Shown piece by piece: positions 26,720-36,373 of a stretch of 64,000 bases of DNA. Within the stretch, counting starts at the first letter, position 1. Every line of letters begins with the position of its first letter. Under the pieces are notes generated by a model, which was given only the letters and a program-made list of their open reading frames with translations, did no database searches and was not told the origin of the DNA. Origin of the DNA: CAXXFQ01 sp963674475 (lineage in GTDB: Bacteria; Planctomycetota; Planctomycetia; Pirellulales; Thermoguttaceae). The stretch is taken from assembly GCA_963674475.2 (NCBI GenBank), contig CAXXFQ010000017.1, positions 372,001 through 436,000 on the forward strand. Reading direction: 5' to 3'. The position numbers were made by a program, and so were the translations under genes.

Positions 26720-27223
26720 TTAGGCTGGTGGTCCCAAAGCCCGTTTGGCCAGCTGCTGGTCGAGCATAAACAGGCCGCCCGGCGCGTTTTCAATCAACTT
26801 GAGTTTTTGCAAAATCGCGTCGGCGGTCGCCTCTTCTTCGACCTGTTCGTCGACGAACCATTGGAGAAACCCCTTCGTGGCGTGGTCGCTTTCGCGAATT
26901 GCCAGATCGGCCAAATCGTTGATCCGACTGGTGATATACCGTTCGTGGGTTAACACGGCCTCGAAAAGGGCCAGGGGAGATTTCCACTCGGTGGTGGGCG
27001 CTTCCAAGGTGGTCAGTTCGACTCGACCTCCTCGTTCGAGGATGAAATCGAAGAACTTCATCGCGTGGGACATTTCCTCTTGGGCCTGGATTCGAAGCCA
27101 ATTACCGAAGCCGATCAGATTGGTGGCCTCACAGTGGGCCGCCATCGAAAGATACAGGTAGGAAGAATAATATTCGGCGTTGATTTGAGCGTTGAGTGCC
27201 TCTTGAATTTTCGAGTCTAACAT
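26720..27223 (-). CDS. Bacterial non-haem ferritin
   Basis: A 167-residue four-helix ferritin of the FtnA type. Ferroxidase residues are visible in 'NAQINAEYYSSYLYLSMAAH' (helix A, Glu17), 'QAQEEMSHAMKFFDFILERG' (helix B, E-E-x-x-H) and 'DEQVEEEATADAIL' (helix D). It stores iron as ferric mineral in a 24-subunit shell in the cytoplasm. An AAAGGAG ribosome site precedes the ATG. A Fur box is not apparent to me in the upstream gap. Confidence 0.93.
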   Translation of the reverse strand: MLDSKIQEALNAQINAEYYSSYLYLSMAAHCEATNLIGFGNWLRIQAQEEMSHAMKFFDFILERGGRVELTTLEAPTTEWKSPLALFEAVLTHERYITSRINDLADLAIRESDHATKGFLQWFVDEQVEEEATADAILQKLKLIENAPGGLFMLDQQLAKRALGPPA

Positions 27224-27500
27224 GAAACTTTTCTCCTTTGGATTACGCGCGACAAAGAAAAAGGCGTAAAGGTAATTGGTGTGGCGAGTAAAAGTTCATT
27301 GACCAAAATGGTTCTTTAATAATGCTAGCTTGTTCTGACCGGCTAGCAAGCGGCTCGGTAAGGTTGTCGTTTTGGGGCGAGAACAAAAAGGAGCCCCTGC
27401 TGCTTGAGGGGAGAAAAAAAGGGTGAACCGTCAAAAAATGGGGGAAAAGGTCTGGAAAGAGAGTTTTTTCCAGGAAATGAAGGAAAAATTTTGGCGTGGT
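27224..27500. other. Intergenic gap between divergent ferritin and regulator genes
   Basis: A roughly 560-bp divergent region in total (to 27787). This half is A/T-rich near ferritin and contains no gene. The half nearer the regulator carries a promoter, listed separately, and a long untranslated leader. Confidence 0.45.
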
Positions 27501-27501
27501 A

Positions 27502-27530
27502 TTGACTAGATTACCGTGAAAAGTTACTTT
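27502..27530 (+). promoter_or_regulatory. Sigma-70-like promoter of the NtrC-like regulator
   Basis: TTGACT (27502-27507), 17-base spacer, TACTTT (27525-27530). This predicts a leader of about 250 bases before the start at 27788. Confidence 0.5.
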
Positions 27531-27787
27531 GCTTCAGAAGACCCCACTTAAGGACGATGAGTTAGTAGACGTTTGGGGGGTTTTATTCCTGGAATAATTT
27601 CGTCCTGAGAAAAAAGTCACGGAAAATCTTCTAAAACCGAACACCTATTTTGAGATCAAGGAGCGGTAATTCGGAGGCAAAAAAAGCAGCTTGGAATTAG
27701 ATCCCGTTTGAACCGGTAAATCTTATCTTTTTCGTCAAAAGCAAAGGGTAGAAAATGACGGTCAAGATTGATAAGGAGGGGGAGTTC

Positions 27788-29239
27788 ATGGGTAAGTCCG
27801 TGCTAAGCTATCCGACAGAATCTCAACCGGATTCGGCACCTCATTCAGGCTTAGAAGGAACCCGGTGGGAGCCCAAAGGCTCTCGATTTCCTTTTCGCGA
27901 GGCGTCTACCATTTGGGTCGCGCTCGATGAGGAGAGTTCTCGAAAGGCGTTGCGTCTTCTTTTGGAGTCGGCCGGTTACCGAGTCGTCGAAGTCGATTCC
28001 AATGAGAGATTACTTCGCGAAATCAACAGCGACGTGAATGTCGTCGTGACGAATCTGGATGGGGCTCGTCCTTCGGGACGCGAATGTATCCAGTATTTCA
28101 AAAAACATTGCCCCAATCTTCTGGTGATCTTGGTCTCCCGTTTTGGAGAAACCCCTGAGGTCGTTTCGGCCCTTCAAGAGGGGGCGTTCGAGTGCTTTAC
28201 TCGCTCTTGTCATCCTGACCTTTTGCTGGCAAAGGTTCGCGACGCGGTTCGTTTATCTTGTTTGGCCAAAGAGAACCGCCATCTTCGCCATCAGATCGAA
28301 TACCCGACGGCCGAGGTACAATTGGCCGGGCATTCGTCGGTGATGACGTCGATGAAACAGCAGTGCGAAACTTTCGCCCGCTTGGGTTCCAACGTTCTTT
28401 TGGCGGGGCCTCGTGGCGTGGGGAAGAAGACTATCGCTCGGTGGATCCACGCGAGAAGTTCCATGGCGTTGCAGCCGTTGGTGGTTTTCCATGGCGGGTC
28501 GATTGCCAACGACGTCGTGCTGGAGCGATTGTTTGGCCCGCGAGGTCGGGAACCACAACAGGGCCTTTTTGGTTTAGCCGAAGGCGGAACCCTTCTTTTG
28601 GACCAAATTGATAGCCTTTCGCTGAAGGTCCAACGAAAGCTGATGTCCTATTTGCGGGATTGGAAATTGCAAGCGTCTCTTTCCGACGTGGTTCCTCGAT
28701 TGAGGATTATTTCCACGACGACACAGGATTTGTCGTTGCTTTGTCAGCAGGGGCGTTTTCTCGAAGAACTGTTGTTTCAGATCGATATTCTTTCGTTACG
28801 AATTCCGCCGCTCAAAGAGCATTTGGACGACATTCCGGCGATTGCCGATCTTCTCTTGGAACGGATTGCTCGGAAATGGGAATCGTTGCCGGTCATGCTT
28901 TGTGGGGAGGCTTACGAGGCTCTTCAGCATTACAATTGGCCTGGTAACATCCGAGAGCTCGAGGTCGTTCTGGAGTTGGCCGGGGAACGGTGCGAGAATC
29001 GAACGATCACGCGAAGCGATTTGGCCCATGTCAGCCAGCTCAGCGGCGCCGATTCCAGTGATTCGGACGGTTGTCTGGGGTTGGCCGGCTTGAGTTTAAG
29101 TGAAATCGAATGCCGGGCAATTCTCGAAACCCTCCGGGTTTGTGGCGGAAACAAGGCGGCCGCCGCGCGTCGTTTGGGAGTAAACGAGAAAACGATCTAT
29201 AACAAGATCAAGCGGTATCACTTAAGAGAAAAATTTTAG
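27788..29239 (+). CDS. NtrC-like regulator with degenerate receiver and AAA+ domains
   Basis: A 483-residue protein with NtrC architecture: receiver (about 40-155), AAA+ (about 180-400) and Fis-type helix-turn-helix (453-479, 'GGNKAAAARRLGVNEKTIYN'). Key positions have changed. The receiver phospho-acceptor is Asn ('VVVTNLDG'), and the switch lysine is lost ('CFTRSCHP'). Walker A ('AGPRGVGKKT', 206-215) is intact. Walker B reads 'LLLDQIDSL', Gln in place of Glu. The GAFTGA loop that contacts sigma-54 is absent ('RLFGPRGREPQQGLFGLAEG'), and the FRxDLxxR arginines are Leu and Gln ('FLEELLFQID'). Start ATG 27788 has a perfect AAGGAGG eight bases upstream; an ATG at 27755 has none. It probably binds DNA without activating sigma-54. 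It converges with the exopolysaccharide genes. Confidence 0.85.
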   Translation: MGKSVLSYPTESQPDSAPHSGLEGTRWEPKGSRFPFREASTIWVALDEESSRKALRLLLESAGYRVVEVDSNERLLREINSDVNVVVTNLDGARPSGRECIQYFKKHCPNLLVILVSRFGETPEVVSALQEGAFECFTRSCHPDLLLAKVRDAVRLSCLAKENRHLRHQIEYPTAEVQLAGHSSVMTSMKQQCETFARLGSNVLLAGPRGVGKKTIARWIHARSSMALQPLVVFHGGSIANDVVLERLFGPRGREPQQGLFGLAEGGTLLLDQIDSLSLKVQRKLMSYLRDWKLQASLSDVVPRLRIISTTTQDLSLLCQQGRFLEELLFQIDILSLRIPPLKEHLDDIPAIADLLLERIARKWESLPVMLCGEAYEALQHYNWPGNIRELEVVLELAGERCENRTITRSDLAHVSQLSGADSSDSDGCLGLAGLSLSEIECRAILETLRVCGGNKAAAARRLGVNEKTIYNKIKRYHLREKF

Positions 29240-29433
29240 ACCGGTTTTCGAAGAGCCTCTTTAGCCCTTGTTCCTTAAGAGGAAATCGAATTGTCGGTTG
29301 ACGCCGGTAATTGAGCAAAAAACTTCCTGACGGCTCCTTATCTTGTGGCTCTCCTTTTTAAGGGAAGTCGCAAGAAAGGGGGGCTGTAGGGGAAGTCGTT
29401 CGAGCGAAAGAAGGATACCCTTTCTTTCCTGGC

Positions 29434-32259
29434 TTAACGGAGTGCCGGTTTTCCGTCTCTCGGCGCGTTGTCTCGTTGCGCCTTTTCGTTGAGTTCGCCT
29501 GAGATAGCGGACTGATAGAATCGCTTGTATTTCCGGTTGTTGGGGCACGTCCGAAGGCACCATCGGAGATGGGTCTTGGCTTCGGCATAGTTTTGTTGCT
29601 CAAGCAGCAAACGGCCATAGAAGGCATGGGTCAAAAGATGGCTCGGAAGGCTTTTGTAAGCTTGTTCCGCGCAGTGGAGGGCCTGTTTCGGTTGCCCGAG
29701 TTCGGTAAATTGTATGGAGGCCGTGATCCAGTATTGGGCGGTTTTCTTTGCGGAAAGGTCTTTGTCTTTGTCTTTGTTTTTGGCTTTGGCACAAGCGCTT
29801 TCGGCCAGAGCGTTTCGTAGACGGGCAAGCTGTTGGGGGGTGGCCCGGTTTTGGCCGGCTTCCAAAATCCAAATCATCCCGTCGACTTCTGGTTGGAACG
29901 TGTCGAGTAACAAGTTGATTACGGTTTCCAAATGCTCGTTAGGCGTCGCCCCGACCAGGCTTTTTATGATCTTTTTCTGGGTTTTGGGATCGGCGTGAAA
30001 CGCGCGGAACGCCAAATCTTTCCACGAGGCAACGTCGCCAATCAAAAACGCCTGATTGGCCGCCAGATGAAGGACGCTTCCGTCAAACGGGCGAACCAAG
30101 GTTGCCTGTTGAAGGAGTTTCATCGTGTCGGCAGGGGCAAGCTCGTTAAGGAATCCCAAATTGGCCAAGTGAACATAGGCCTTTCCGTACAAGGGGCAGG
30201 CGGCGATGGCGCGTCGACTGTAGATCAACGCTAGGTCAAGGTGACGCCGATGTTCTCCCACCGCACGATCGAGCCAGTCGTTTCTCGCCTGGATTGAAGG
30301 AAACATCCCCCGACTTTTCTGCATCGCGTCGGCGACATTCAGCAGCGACATCGGGTTGATGGCGTTGATTTGATGGAGGTCGAAAAGTACCAAATGGGCT
30401 CGTGCCAGATTTTCGAGCGCTTCGGCATTTTCGGGTTCCCACCGGATCACCCTTTCGAGATGTTCGATTCGACGTTGTTGGGTGTGGATGGTCTCGTCGA
30501 GTTCTTCGGCCGACATCGAATTGGGATCGGGATATTCCTTTAGGTGGTTCAGTCCGACAATGGATCGGCGAAACGCATCGAGGTCCCCCTGAGAAAACGC
30601 CGGTCCGATTCGTTCGGCGATCATGCCGATCGCGACGAACGTCACCGCCAGAAAAACCAGAAGGTTGCTTTGACGCGAGAGCGTCCAATTTTTGGGTGTC
30701 GTTTGATTTGCTTCCAAGGCGAGCAGATGTCCTCGGCAAGCAGCCGCGGCCAAGATGACGGTGAGTGCCATGCAGCCGGGCATGTACCAGACGAAATCAC
30801 ACAGTGAGTGGACCGTACTGGCGACCAAACTGGCAAAAAGGGCCGCAAGACAAAAGGTAAGGCGGCTCGATTTCGCTTGACGAATGCCGCGAAGACACCA
30901 GGTGAAACAGAAGCCGATTCCGGTCAACAGGAGAAGCGTTCCGGTGGAGCCCGTTTCGATCAACACTTGGAGGTAGCCGTTTTCGGCATGGGTAAATTCC
31001 AGCTGCGGGGTCGTGGGGCCGTCGAGATAGGCCGGATAGACGTATCGATGGCTGCCGACTCCCGCGCCGAACCAAGGGAAATCTTGACTTGCTTTGAAAA
31101 CGGTCGACCAGATTTCTCGTCGCGCGTCAAGTTGATCCCAGACGAAAGAGGATCCGGCCGTCAGGTCGCCGAGCCGTTGATCGACTCGTTTCCCGGTTTC
31201 GTCAAAGTAAGATAGCGTTCCAAGCAAAACCGCTCCCAAAGCCAAAACGCTCAGTCCCAGTTTCCAGCCTTTGCGTGAAATCAGGCAAAGCAGGATTACG
31301 CAACAGGCGACCGACAAGAAGAAAGCCGCATTTCCTCCCCGTGAGAGGCTTAGCAGGCAAGCGATGGCGACGAGGCCCAGCCCGATCCCCAAAAGAAATG
31401 TTTTTGACAACAGAAAGTCAAAAAATTGTTTGTTCGATCGGGTGTTGGAGTGAAGGACAGTCTGAGAGAAACGAGCGTTTTTTCTCTTGGAAGAAGTCGA
31501 AACGGCGTGACTTTCTCGAAACGTTTTATGAATCCACCACAAGAGTGGCCCGATTCCCAATGCCAAAAAATGGGCGAAGTGATTCCGGTTGACGAACCCT
31601 CCTTTAACGACTTTCTCGGTGCTCGAATACGGATGTTCGTAAAACCAGAAGAACTTGCCGTTGCTGAAGAGGTATTGTGCCAGCCCAAAAATCGCCATCA
31701 GTAAAGTCGCCAAGCCGACACAATACAAAAGACGTTCGAGGTCTTCGACTTTCGAGATCCGATTGAGGGTGACCAAAAATAAAAGGCCATAAGCGAGGAA
31801 GATGACGATTCCGGCCTTGGTTTGCGTCGGAACTAACGAAAGGCAATCCCACTGTCCAAGACGAACCGCGCCGGTTGCTTCGTGAGTCCATAGCGGGAGT
31901 AGCTTGGTGATTTGAGGGGAAAAAAATTGCAAAAGCTCATCCGACAGCGGGCTCAACTGAAGAAAAAGGATCCCCAGTCCGCCGAGAAAGAGCAAAAACG
32001 CTCCCGTGGGTTTCCAACTGGCCTTGTGTTGAAGCGTTTGTCGTAAGGACCAAGCGACCGCGGCGATCGAAGCGAACGTGACGAGCAAGAGGCGGCCGAC
32101 ACCGTGGGTTCCTCCCAATATCATCGGGACGACAAAAATCGATCCGGCCAGAGCCAAGTCAACGAGATTCAAAAGGAATCGCTCGACACGTTCCGTCGGA
32201 CTGGAAGAAGCCGGTCGACTTCGGGCAAAGCGTGTGTTCAAGGAGCGACCGGCTGACAT
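29434..32259 (-). CDS. O-antigen ligase/polymerase with C-terminal TPR region
   Basis: A 941-residue integral membrane protein. About twelve hydrophobic segments cover residues 30-540, with the Wzy/WaaL-type 'FVNRNHFAHFLALGIGPLLW' and the later 'WFGAGVGSHRYVYPAY...EFTHAENGYLQVLIETG' block; the family's H-N-x-x-L/Y-Q region is 'HAENGYLQ'. The C-terminal ~350 residues are helical with TPR character ('AEALENLARAHLVLFDLHQ', 'QALHCAEQAYKSLPSHLLTH'). It is expected to polymerise or ligate lipid-linked polysaccharide at the outer face of the inner membrane. The ATG at 32259 has TGAGG upstream. It lies 166 bases downstream of the Wzc-like gene. Confidence 0.85.
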   Translation of the reverse strand: MSAGRSLNTRFARSRPASSSPTERVERFLLNLVDLALAGSIFVVPMILGGTHGVGRLLLVTFASIAAVAWSLRQTLQHKASWKPTGAFLLFLGGLGILFLQLSPLSDELLQFFSPQITKLLPLWTHEATGAVRLGQWDCLSLVPTQTKAGIVIFLAYGLLFLVTLNRISKVEDLERLLYCVGLATLLMAIFGLAQYLFSNGKFFWFYEHPYSSTEKVVKGGFVNRNHFAHFLALGIGPLLWWIHKTFRESHAVSTSSKRKNARFSQTVLHSNTRSNKQFFDFLLSKTFLLGIGLGLVAIACLLSLSRGGNAAFFLSVACCVILLCLISRKGWKLGLSVLALGAVLLGTLSYFDETGKRVDQRLGDLTAGSSFVWDQLDARREIWSTVFKASQDFPWFGAGVGSHRYVYPAYLDGPTTPQLEFTHAENGYLQVLIETGSTGTLLLLTGIGFCFTWCLRGIRQAKSSRLTFCLAALFASLVASTVHSLCDFVWYMPGCMALTVILAAAACRGHLLALEANQTTPKNWTLSRQSNLLVFLAVTFVAIGMIAERIGPAFSQGDLDAFRRSIVGLNHLKEYPDPNSMSAEELDETIHTQQRRIEHLERVIRWEPENAEALENLARAHLVLFDLHQINAINPMSLLNVADAMQKSRGMFPSIQARNDWLDRAVGEHRRHLDLALIYSRRAIAACPLYGKAYVHLANLGFLNELAPADTMKLLQQATLVRPFDGSVLHLAANQAFLIGDVASWKDLAFRAFHADPKTQKKIIKSLVGATPNEHLETVINLLLDTFQPEVDGMIWILEAGQNRATPQQLARLRNALAESACAKAKNKDKDKDLSAKKTAQYWITASIQFTELGQPKQALHCAEQAYKSLPSHLLTHAFYGRLLLEQQNYAEAKTHLRWCLRTCPNNRKYKRFYQSAISGELNEKAQRDNAPRDGKPALR

Positions 32260-32425
32260 GAAAACCTCATGGAAAAAAGACGTTTTTGGGACTGATTTTA
32301 ATGCGAGGTTAGGCGGTTGGAAAGCGGGAAAATTGAAGTCCGTTTTGCGATGATGCTTATCCGGTTACTCGTAGATTGCTTTTTTGGTGTTGTCGGTGTT
32401 TGACTCAAGATAGGTTCGGGTTGTA

Positions 32426-34768
32426 CTAAGCCACACGTCGGATTTCAGATCCTCTCGTTTGAGGCAGGATTTCCGATTCGTAAGGAGCTTCGCCCTCTCC
32501 AACGGCGTCCGCCGTTTGATAGCTTTCGTCGGTATCGGGATGGTCTTCTTCGTGGCCATAGCCGTACCCATAGCCGTATCCATAACCGTATCCATAGCCA
32601 TAGCCGTAAGCGCTATTCTCGGTGTTCACACGGTTGACCACCAAGCCCAGGATCGGGGCCTTCATCATGTCGAGCGAGTCCAATCCTTGGATAATGGCTT
32701 GTCGGCGGCTTTTTTCCGGCTGGACCACCACAATAGCTCCATCGACCACCTTGCCGACCAAGGCGGTATCGCTGGTGACGAGAATGGGAGAACAGTCGAT
32801 AAGGACCATATCGTAAAGTTCTGAAGCGTATTCGATTAATTCGGAAAATCGGGTGCTTGCCAAAAGTTCCGAGGGGTTGATCGGACGGGGGCCGCAAGCC
32901 AAAATATCGAGATTCGGGATTCCGGTCGGCCGAGCGTGTTTTTTCAAAGATGTTGCGATTTCATCTTCGGACTTCAGAACATTCGAAAGTCCGGTCTCTT
33001 CGGCCATGAACATCTGTTTCGTCAATCCCGGACGTCGCAGGTCGGCATCGATGATCAAGGTTTTTTTTCCGGTTTGGGCATAGCAGGCCGACAAATTGGC
33101 TATGATGGTCGTTTTTCCGTCACCCGGTTCCGGGCTGGTGACGACGAGTCGTTTGAGGCTTTCGTCGCTTAAGTCCAAGGCGGTTCGTAAGGTACGGAAT
33201 GCCTCACTTTCAACACTATGGGGGTTCGCGTGGATTTGCAATCCTTCAATCCCTTCCCCTTCCACCGGAAGATGGCGAACCATTGAAAGGACGGAGTATC
33301 CGAGGCGCTGTTGTAGGTCCTCGATTGAACGAAATCGATCGTCGAGCGAGTCGACCAGATAGATCAACAGACAGCCGACGATCAGCCCCGACAAAAGGGA
33401 GAAAAAGGCGCAGTGGGCCAGTTTAGGAGAAACCGGTTGACGGTTGATGAACGGGTTTTCAATGACTTTGGCGAAAACCTCTTGTCCACTTTGCTGGAGG
33501 TCGAGCGAGGCGATCTGCTTGACCAAAACGTCGCTCAAATCTCGAAGTCGATTCACTTCGTGTTCGAGCGCTTTCAGCTGGGCCAGTCGGCCACTTTGTT
33601 CGATCGCGGCCGCTTGACATTGCTGAAAATGTTCTTGTAGCGTCGCTTCTTGTTGGAGGAGTTCTTGAAGCTTTTGCTGTACCATATCTACCAAAGCGGG
33701 GGCGAATTGGTTTTGATTTTTACCTCCGAGACGGGCCATTTGGTTTTGGTCGTAGTTTTGTAAATGGCCTTGCAGTCGAGCGATTTTTTCCGCCGCGGCA
33801 ATCATTTTCGGATGGGCCGTACCGTAGAGTTTTTGAAGCGATTCCCATTCCGCTTTTTGGGTAAGTAGCTCTTGTTCGAGATTGGCTCGCATTCGACCGC
33901 TGTCAGGGCCAAATCCGAATGCTTGGAGCACGAGATCTTTTCCGAGTGTTTCGGAAACCGTCAGGAGTAATTGTTGGAGATTCCCGCCACGTTGTATCGT
34001 TGCCTGGATCGCCTGGAGGATCGCTTGTAATTCGATGCGCTGCCTTTGCACTTGATTGAGTTCATCGGTGAAAAAGATCGCCCTTTTAATAATGGGGTTG
34101 GTAATTTCTCTCGTGGGCGTCGCGCTTAATTCTCCGAAGAGGCTTTGCGCTTTGAACAGTTCCTGTTGTTTTTGGCTCAACTGTTTGGCGATTTTGATAC
34201 GTTCGTCGGTCAGAACGCGATGGATATCTCCGGCGGCCGCTTTTCGCGTATCGTCGAGAAATTCGAGGAACGTTTCGGCAATTTGGTTAACGACGTTGAC
34301 CGAGACGACCGGATCGAGCGAATCGTAACTTAACCGTATGATATTCGAGGATTGCGAGGCCGAAGCTTGGACTTTATTTTTTAAAGCCTGTCCCCATTTT
34401 TCCTTGGGAACGTTTTTCAAGTCGATTAGATCTTCTTCAGGAAGTTTCGCCGCCACCGTGTCGAGTACCCGTGGGCTTTCGATGACCTCCTGATAGGTTT
34501 GCATCAGGGCCGCCTGTTGACTTCCGTAGGCTTGGCTGGTTTCGAAAGAGTCTTTCATGTTCGCGTGCATGATCAGCATGCCCGCCGAGGCGCGGTAAAC
34601 TCTTTTTGCCCTGATGAAGTAGGCAGTGCCGATGAGACAGCTAATGATCAAGCTGATGATTAAAATCCGCTTTCGGTAACAAACGACTCTCCAAAAGCGA
34701 TGGACCGTTTGGGTGAACGCTTCCGCCGAATCGAAATGAGTGGGGTTGCCGTGCGCTTTTTCCGACAT
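32426..34768 (-). CDS. Wzc-like polysaccharide co-polymerase / BY-kinase
   Basis: A 780-residue chain-length and export tyrosine kinase. A Wzz-type domain is held by membrane helices near 34-52 and 452-472, with a long coiled coil between (about 180-430). The cytoplasmic kinase has Walker A 'SPEPGDGKTT' (545-554), Walker A' 'LIIDADLRRPG' (571-581) and Walker B 'VLIDCSP' (655-661). The C-terminus carries a tyrosine cluster, nine consecutive Tyr-Gly pairs at 721-738, with further Tyr at 750 and 763. In this family such tails are autophosphorylated and control polymer export. It is co-directional with the Wza-like exporter upstream and the ligase downstream. Confidence 0.93.
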   Translation of the reverse strand: MSEKAHGNPTHFDSAEAFTQTVHRFWRVVCYRKRILIISLIISCLIGTAYFIRAKRVYRASAGMLIMHANMKDSFETSQAYGSQQAALMQTYQEVIESPRVLDTVAAKLPEEDLIDLKNVPKEKWGQALKNKVQASASQSSNIIRLSYDSLDPVVSVNVVNQIAETFLEFLDDTRKAAAGDIHRVLTDERIKIAKQLSQKQQELFKAQSLFGELSATPTREITNPIIKRAIFFTDELNQVQRQRIELQAILQAIQATIQRGGNLQQLLLTVSETLGKDLVLQAFGFGPDSGRMRANLEQELLTQKAEWESLQKLYGTAHPKMIAAAEKIARLQGHLQNYDQNQMARLGGKNQNQFAPALVDMVQQKLQELLQQEATLQEHFQQCQAAAIEQSGRLAQLKALEHEVNRLRDLSDVLVKQIASLDLQQSGQEVFAKVIENPFINRQPVSPKLAHCAFFSLLSGLIVGCLLIYLVDSLDDRFRSIEDLQQRLGYSVLSMVRHLPVEGEGIEGLQIHANPHSVESEAFRTLRTALDLSDESLKRLVVTSPEPGDGKTTIIANLSACYAQTGKKTLIIDADLRRPGLTKQMFMAEETGLSNVLKSEDEIATSLKKHARPTGIPNLDILACGPRPINPSELLASTRFSELIEYASELYDMVLIDCSPILVTSDTALVGKVVDGAIVVVQPEKSRRQAIIQGLDSLDMMKAPILGLVVNRVNTENSAYGYGYGYGYGYGYGYGYGHEEDHPDTDESYQTADAVGEGEAPYESEILPQTRGSEIRRVA
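32555..32608. repeat. Tyr-Gly coding microsatellite
   Basis: Nine tandem 6-bp units, reading TAYGGN on the minus strand (plus-strand CATAGCCGTATC-like blocks), encode (Tyr-Gly)x9 at the end of the Wzc-like kinase. Tract length could vary by slippage without breaking the frame. Confidence 0.85.
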
Positions 34769-34880
34769 TTTTATCCGTCCAACTTTTTTTTATATATTGG
34801 CTCTCAAGCGAAAATCGTAGGGCGTTTTTCGTTTTTGAAAACCGAAAGAAAAAGATTATATTATTTTGATTGATTTTGAA

Positions 34881-36002
34881 CTACCACATTGCCGCCGAGC
34901 CACTGATGCCTATGCGGAAGAAGCTTCGAATCGTCTCCACGAAGACGGTGGCCGGCGTATGGCGGACCAAAACGGTATCGCCGGGACACAAGAGCAGATT
35001 GTCGTCGCCGTCGATCGCTTTTTGGAGGCTGATTCCAATTCGTACTGGGGCAGGTTCTCCGTTGGAATGGCGAACCACCAAAATCTTATCGGCCACTCCG
35101 TTCGAGCAGCCTCCGGCCATGGCGATGGCGTCCAGGAGGCGAACATCTTCTTCGCCGGTTATTTCGATCGGTCCCGGTTTTCGAACAAGCCCCATGACTT
35201 GGATCGAGGGGAGATCTCGTTTGCCGACCGTGACCACATCTCCGTCGTGCAAGACGTATTTCCCCGGGGCGTTCGGGTCGAAAGTGGTGAGGCTCACCTG
35301 AACGATTTCGGGTTGCCCTGTCGCGGAGACGGGCGAAACGCCTTGACCAAAGCCGCTACCGTAAGGCAATTGGGCCTGAAGGATTTCCGGCTGGCGGTTG
35401 CCGTTTTGTGAACGACGCACTTCCACCTGAAGGTTCGTATCGTTGGCGAGTCCTTCGGCTTCGACCAGGCAGGCCATCAACGAACTTTGACCTCGCGGGA
35501 GCGAATAGGTACCCGGTTTATTGACTGCGCCGACGACCGTTACCTGATTGGTTCGCTGCTCGGCGATTTTTACTGAAACGAACGGATGGACAAACAGGTT
35601 CCTGCAGCGAGCCGTTTCGGCAAGGATCTGTTCGGCCTGCTCGACCTGGAAGCCGGAAACACGCACCGATCCAACCGGAGGAACGACAATGGTTCCGTCT
35701 TTGGCGACGCGAACTTGAGTCGGCTCGCCGTCATCTTCGCCCGTACCCGCCGTCAGCTGGACGTCGAGCAGGTCACCCCAGGCGATCGTGTCTTGGTCGC
35801 TTCCCTTGGTTGCGAATCGAGACAAGTCGATCGTGTCAGCCGGGGTTATCGATTCAGCCAAATGCTCCGCGGGAAGGTTCGCGACCTGATAGACGCCCGA
35901 AGTGCAGCCGGCGGTGAAGCAAACCAGCAGCAGTAGCCATGCCGGATTTGTCACAAAAAAGGCCAAGTTCTTGCACCGAAAAACTAGAATTGGTCCGTTC
36001 AT
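34881..36002 (-). CDS. Polysaccharide export lipoprotein (Wza-like, SLBB)
   Basis: A 373-residue outer-membrane exporter. The signal has a lipobox-like 'CFTAGC' ending at Cys33. The poly-export domain ('IAWGDLLDVQLTAGTGED', then 'VAKDGTIVVPPVGSVRVSGF') covers about 73-165, followed by SLBB domains ('VTVVGAVNKPGTYSLPRGQS' and 'IQVMGLVRKPGPIEITGEED'). It forms the channel that exports the polymer made by the two downstream genes. The C-terminus ends with a short amphipathic stretch. It is first in the operon and 112 bases upstream of the Wzc-like gene. Confidence 0.92.
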   Translation of the reverse strand: MNGPILVFRCKNLAFFVTNPAWLLLLVCFTAGCTSGVYQVANLPAEHLAESITPADTIDLSRFATKGSDQDTIAWGDLLDVQLTAGTGEDDGEPTQVRVAKDGTIVVPPVGSVRVSGFQVEQAEQILAETARCRNLFVHPFVSVKIAEQRTNQVTVVGAVNKPGTYSLPRGQSSLMACLVEAEGLANDTNLQVEVRRSQNGNRQPEILQAQLPYGSGFGQGVSPVSATGQPEIVQVSLTTFDPNAPGKYVLHDGDVVTVGKRDLPSIQVMGLVRKPGPIEITGEEDVRLLDAIAMAGGCSNGVADKILVVRHSNGEPAPVRIGISLQKAIDGDDNLLLCPGDTVLVRHTPATVFVETIRSFFRIGISGSAAMW

Positions 36003-36283
36003 TCTTTTTTTCTAAAACTCTTCTGGAAACAGAAAATGGTTTTTTGAAAGGGGCAAAGGAAGGCAACAGTTTGCCGTTCGTTGGACATTCCAGCGTTTTG
36101 TGAATTTCAAGAGGAATCGATAGAGTCAGGAATGCCACAAGTAAGGGGGTTGATACCCGATTTCGAAGGACAAAGTCAAGATCACTTTCGGATGGATTTG
36201 TGGGAAAATGATCCCATCCTTATACGGTAGCCCTTCTTTTTTTAAGAGGGGGGGTTGCTCGGCGGTTTGAGGGGTCTAGTCTC
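36003..36283. other. Divergent intergenic gap
   Basis: This lies between the Wza-like gene and the OleB-like gene. No gene is seen. It should hold the exopolysaccharide operon promoter on the minus strand; I could not pick a convincing -35/-10 pair for it. Confidence 0.4.
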
Positions 36284-36312
36284 TTGCTCCCAAGGGGGGA
36301 GGCCGGTATACT
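36284..36312 (+). promoter_or_regulatory. Promoter of the OleB-like gene
   Basis: TTGCTC (36284-36289), 17-base spacer, TATACT (36307-36312), 62 bases before the GTG start. Confidence 0.55.
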
Positions 36313-36373
36313 ACACGGTTCCCGAGTGGGACAGTGAGGTACAAGGCTTTTTTGAGATAACGAGGTAATCGCG

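Noticed and set aside
32365..32601. A small minus-strand gene rich in Met/Asp/Thr pairs between the Wzc-like and ligase genes
   Set aside because: It is the Tyr-Gly repeat of the Wzc-like gene read in another frame.
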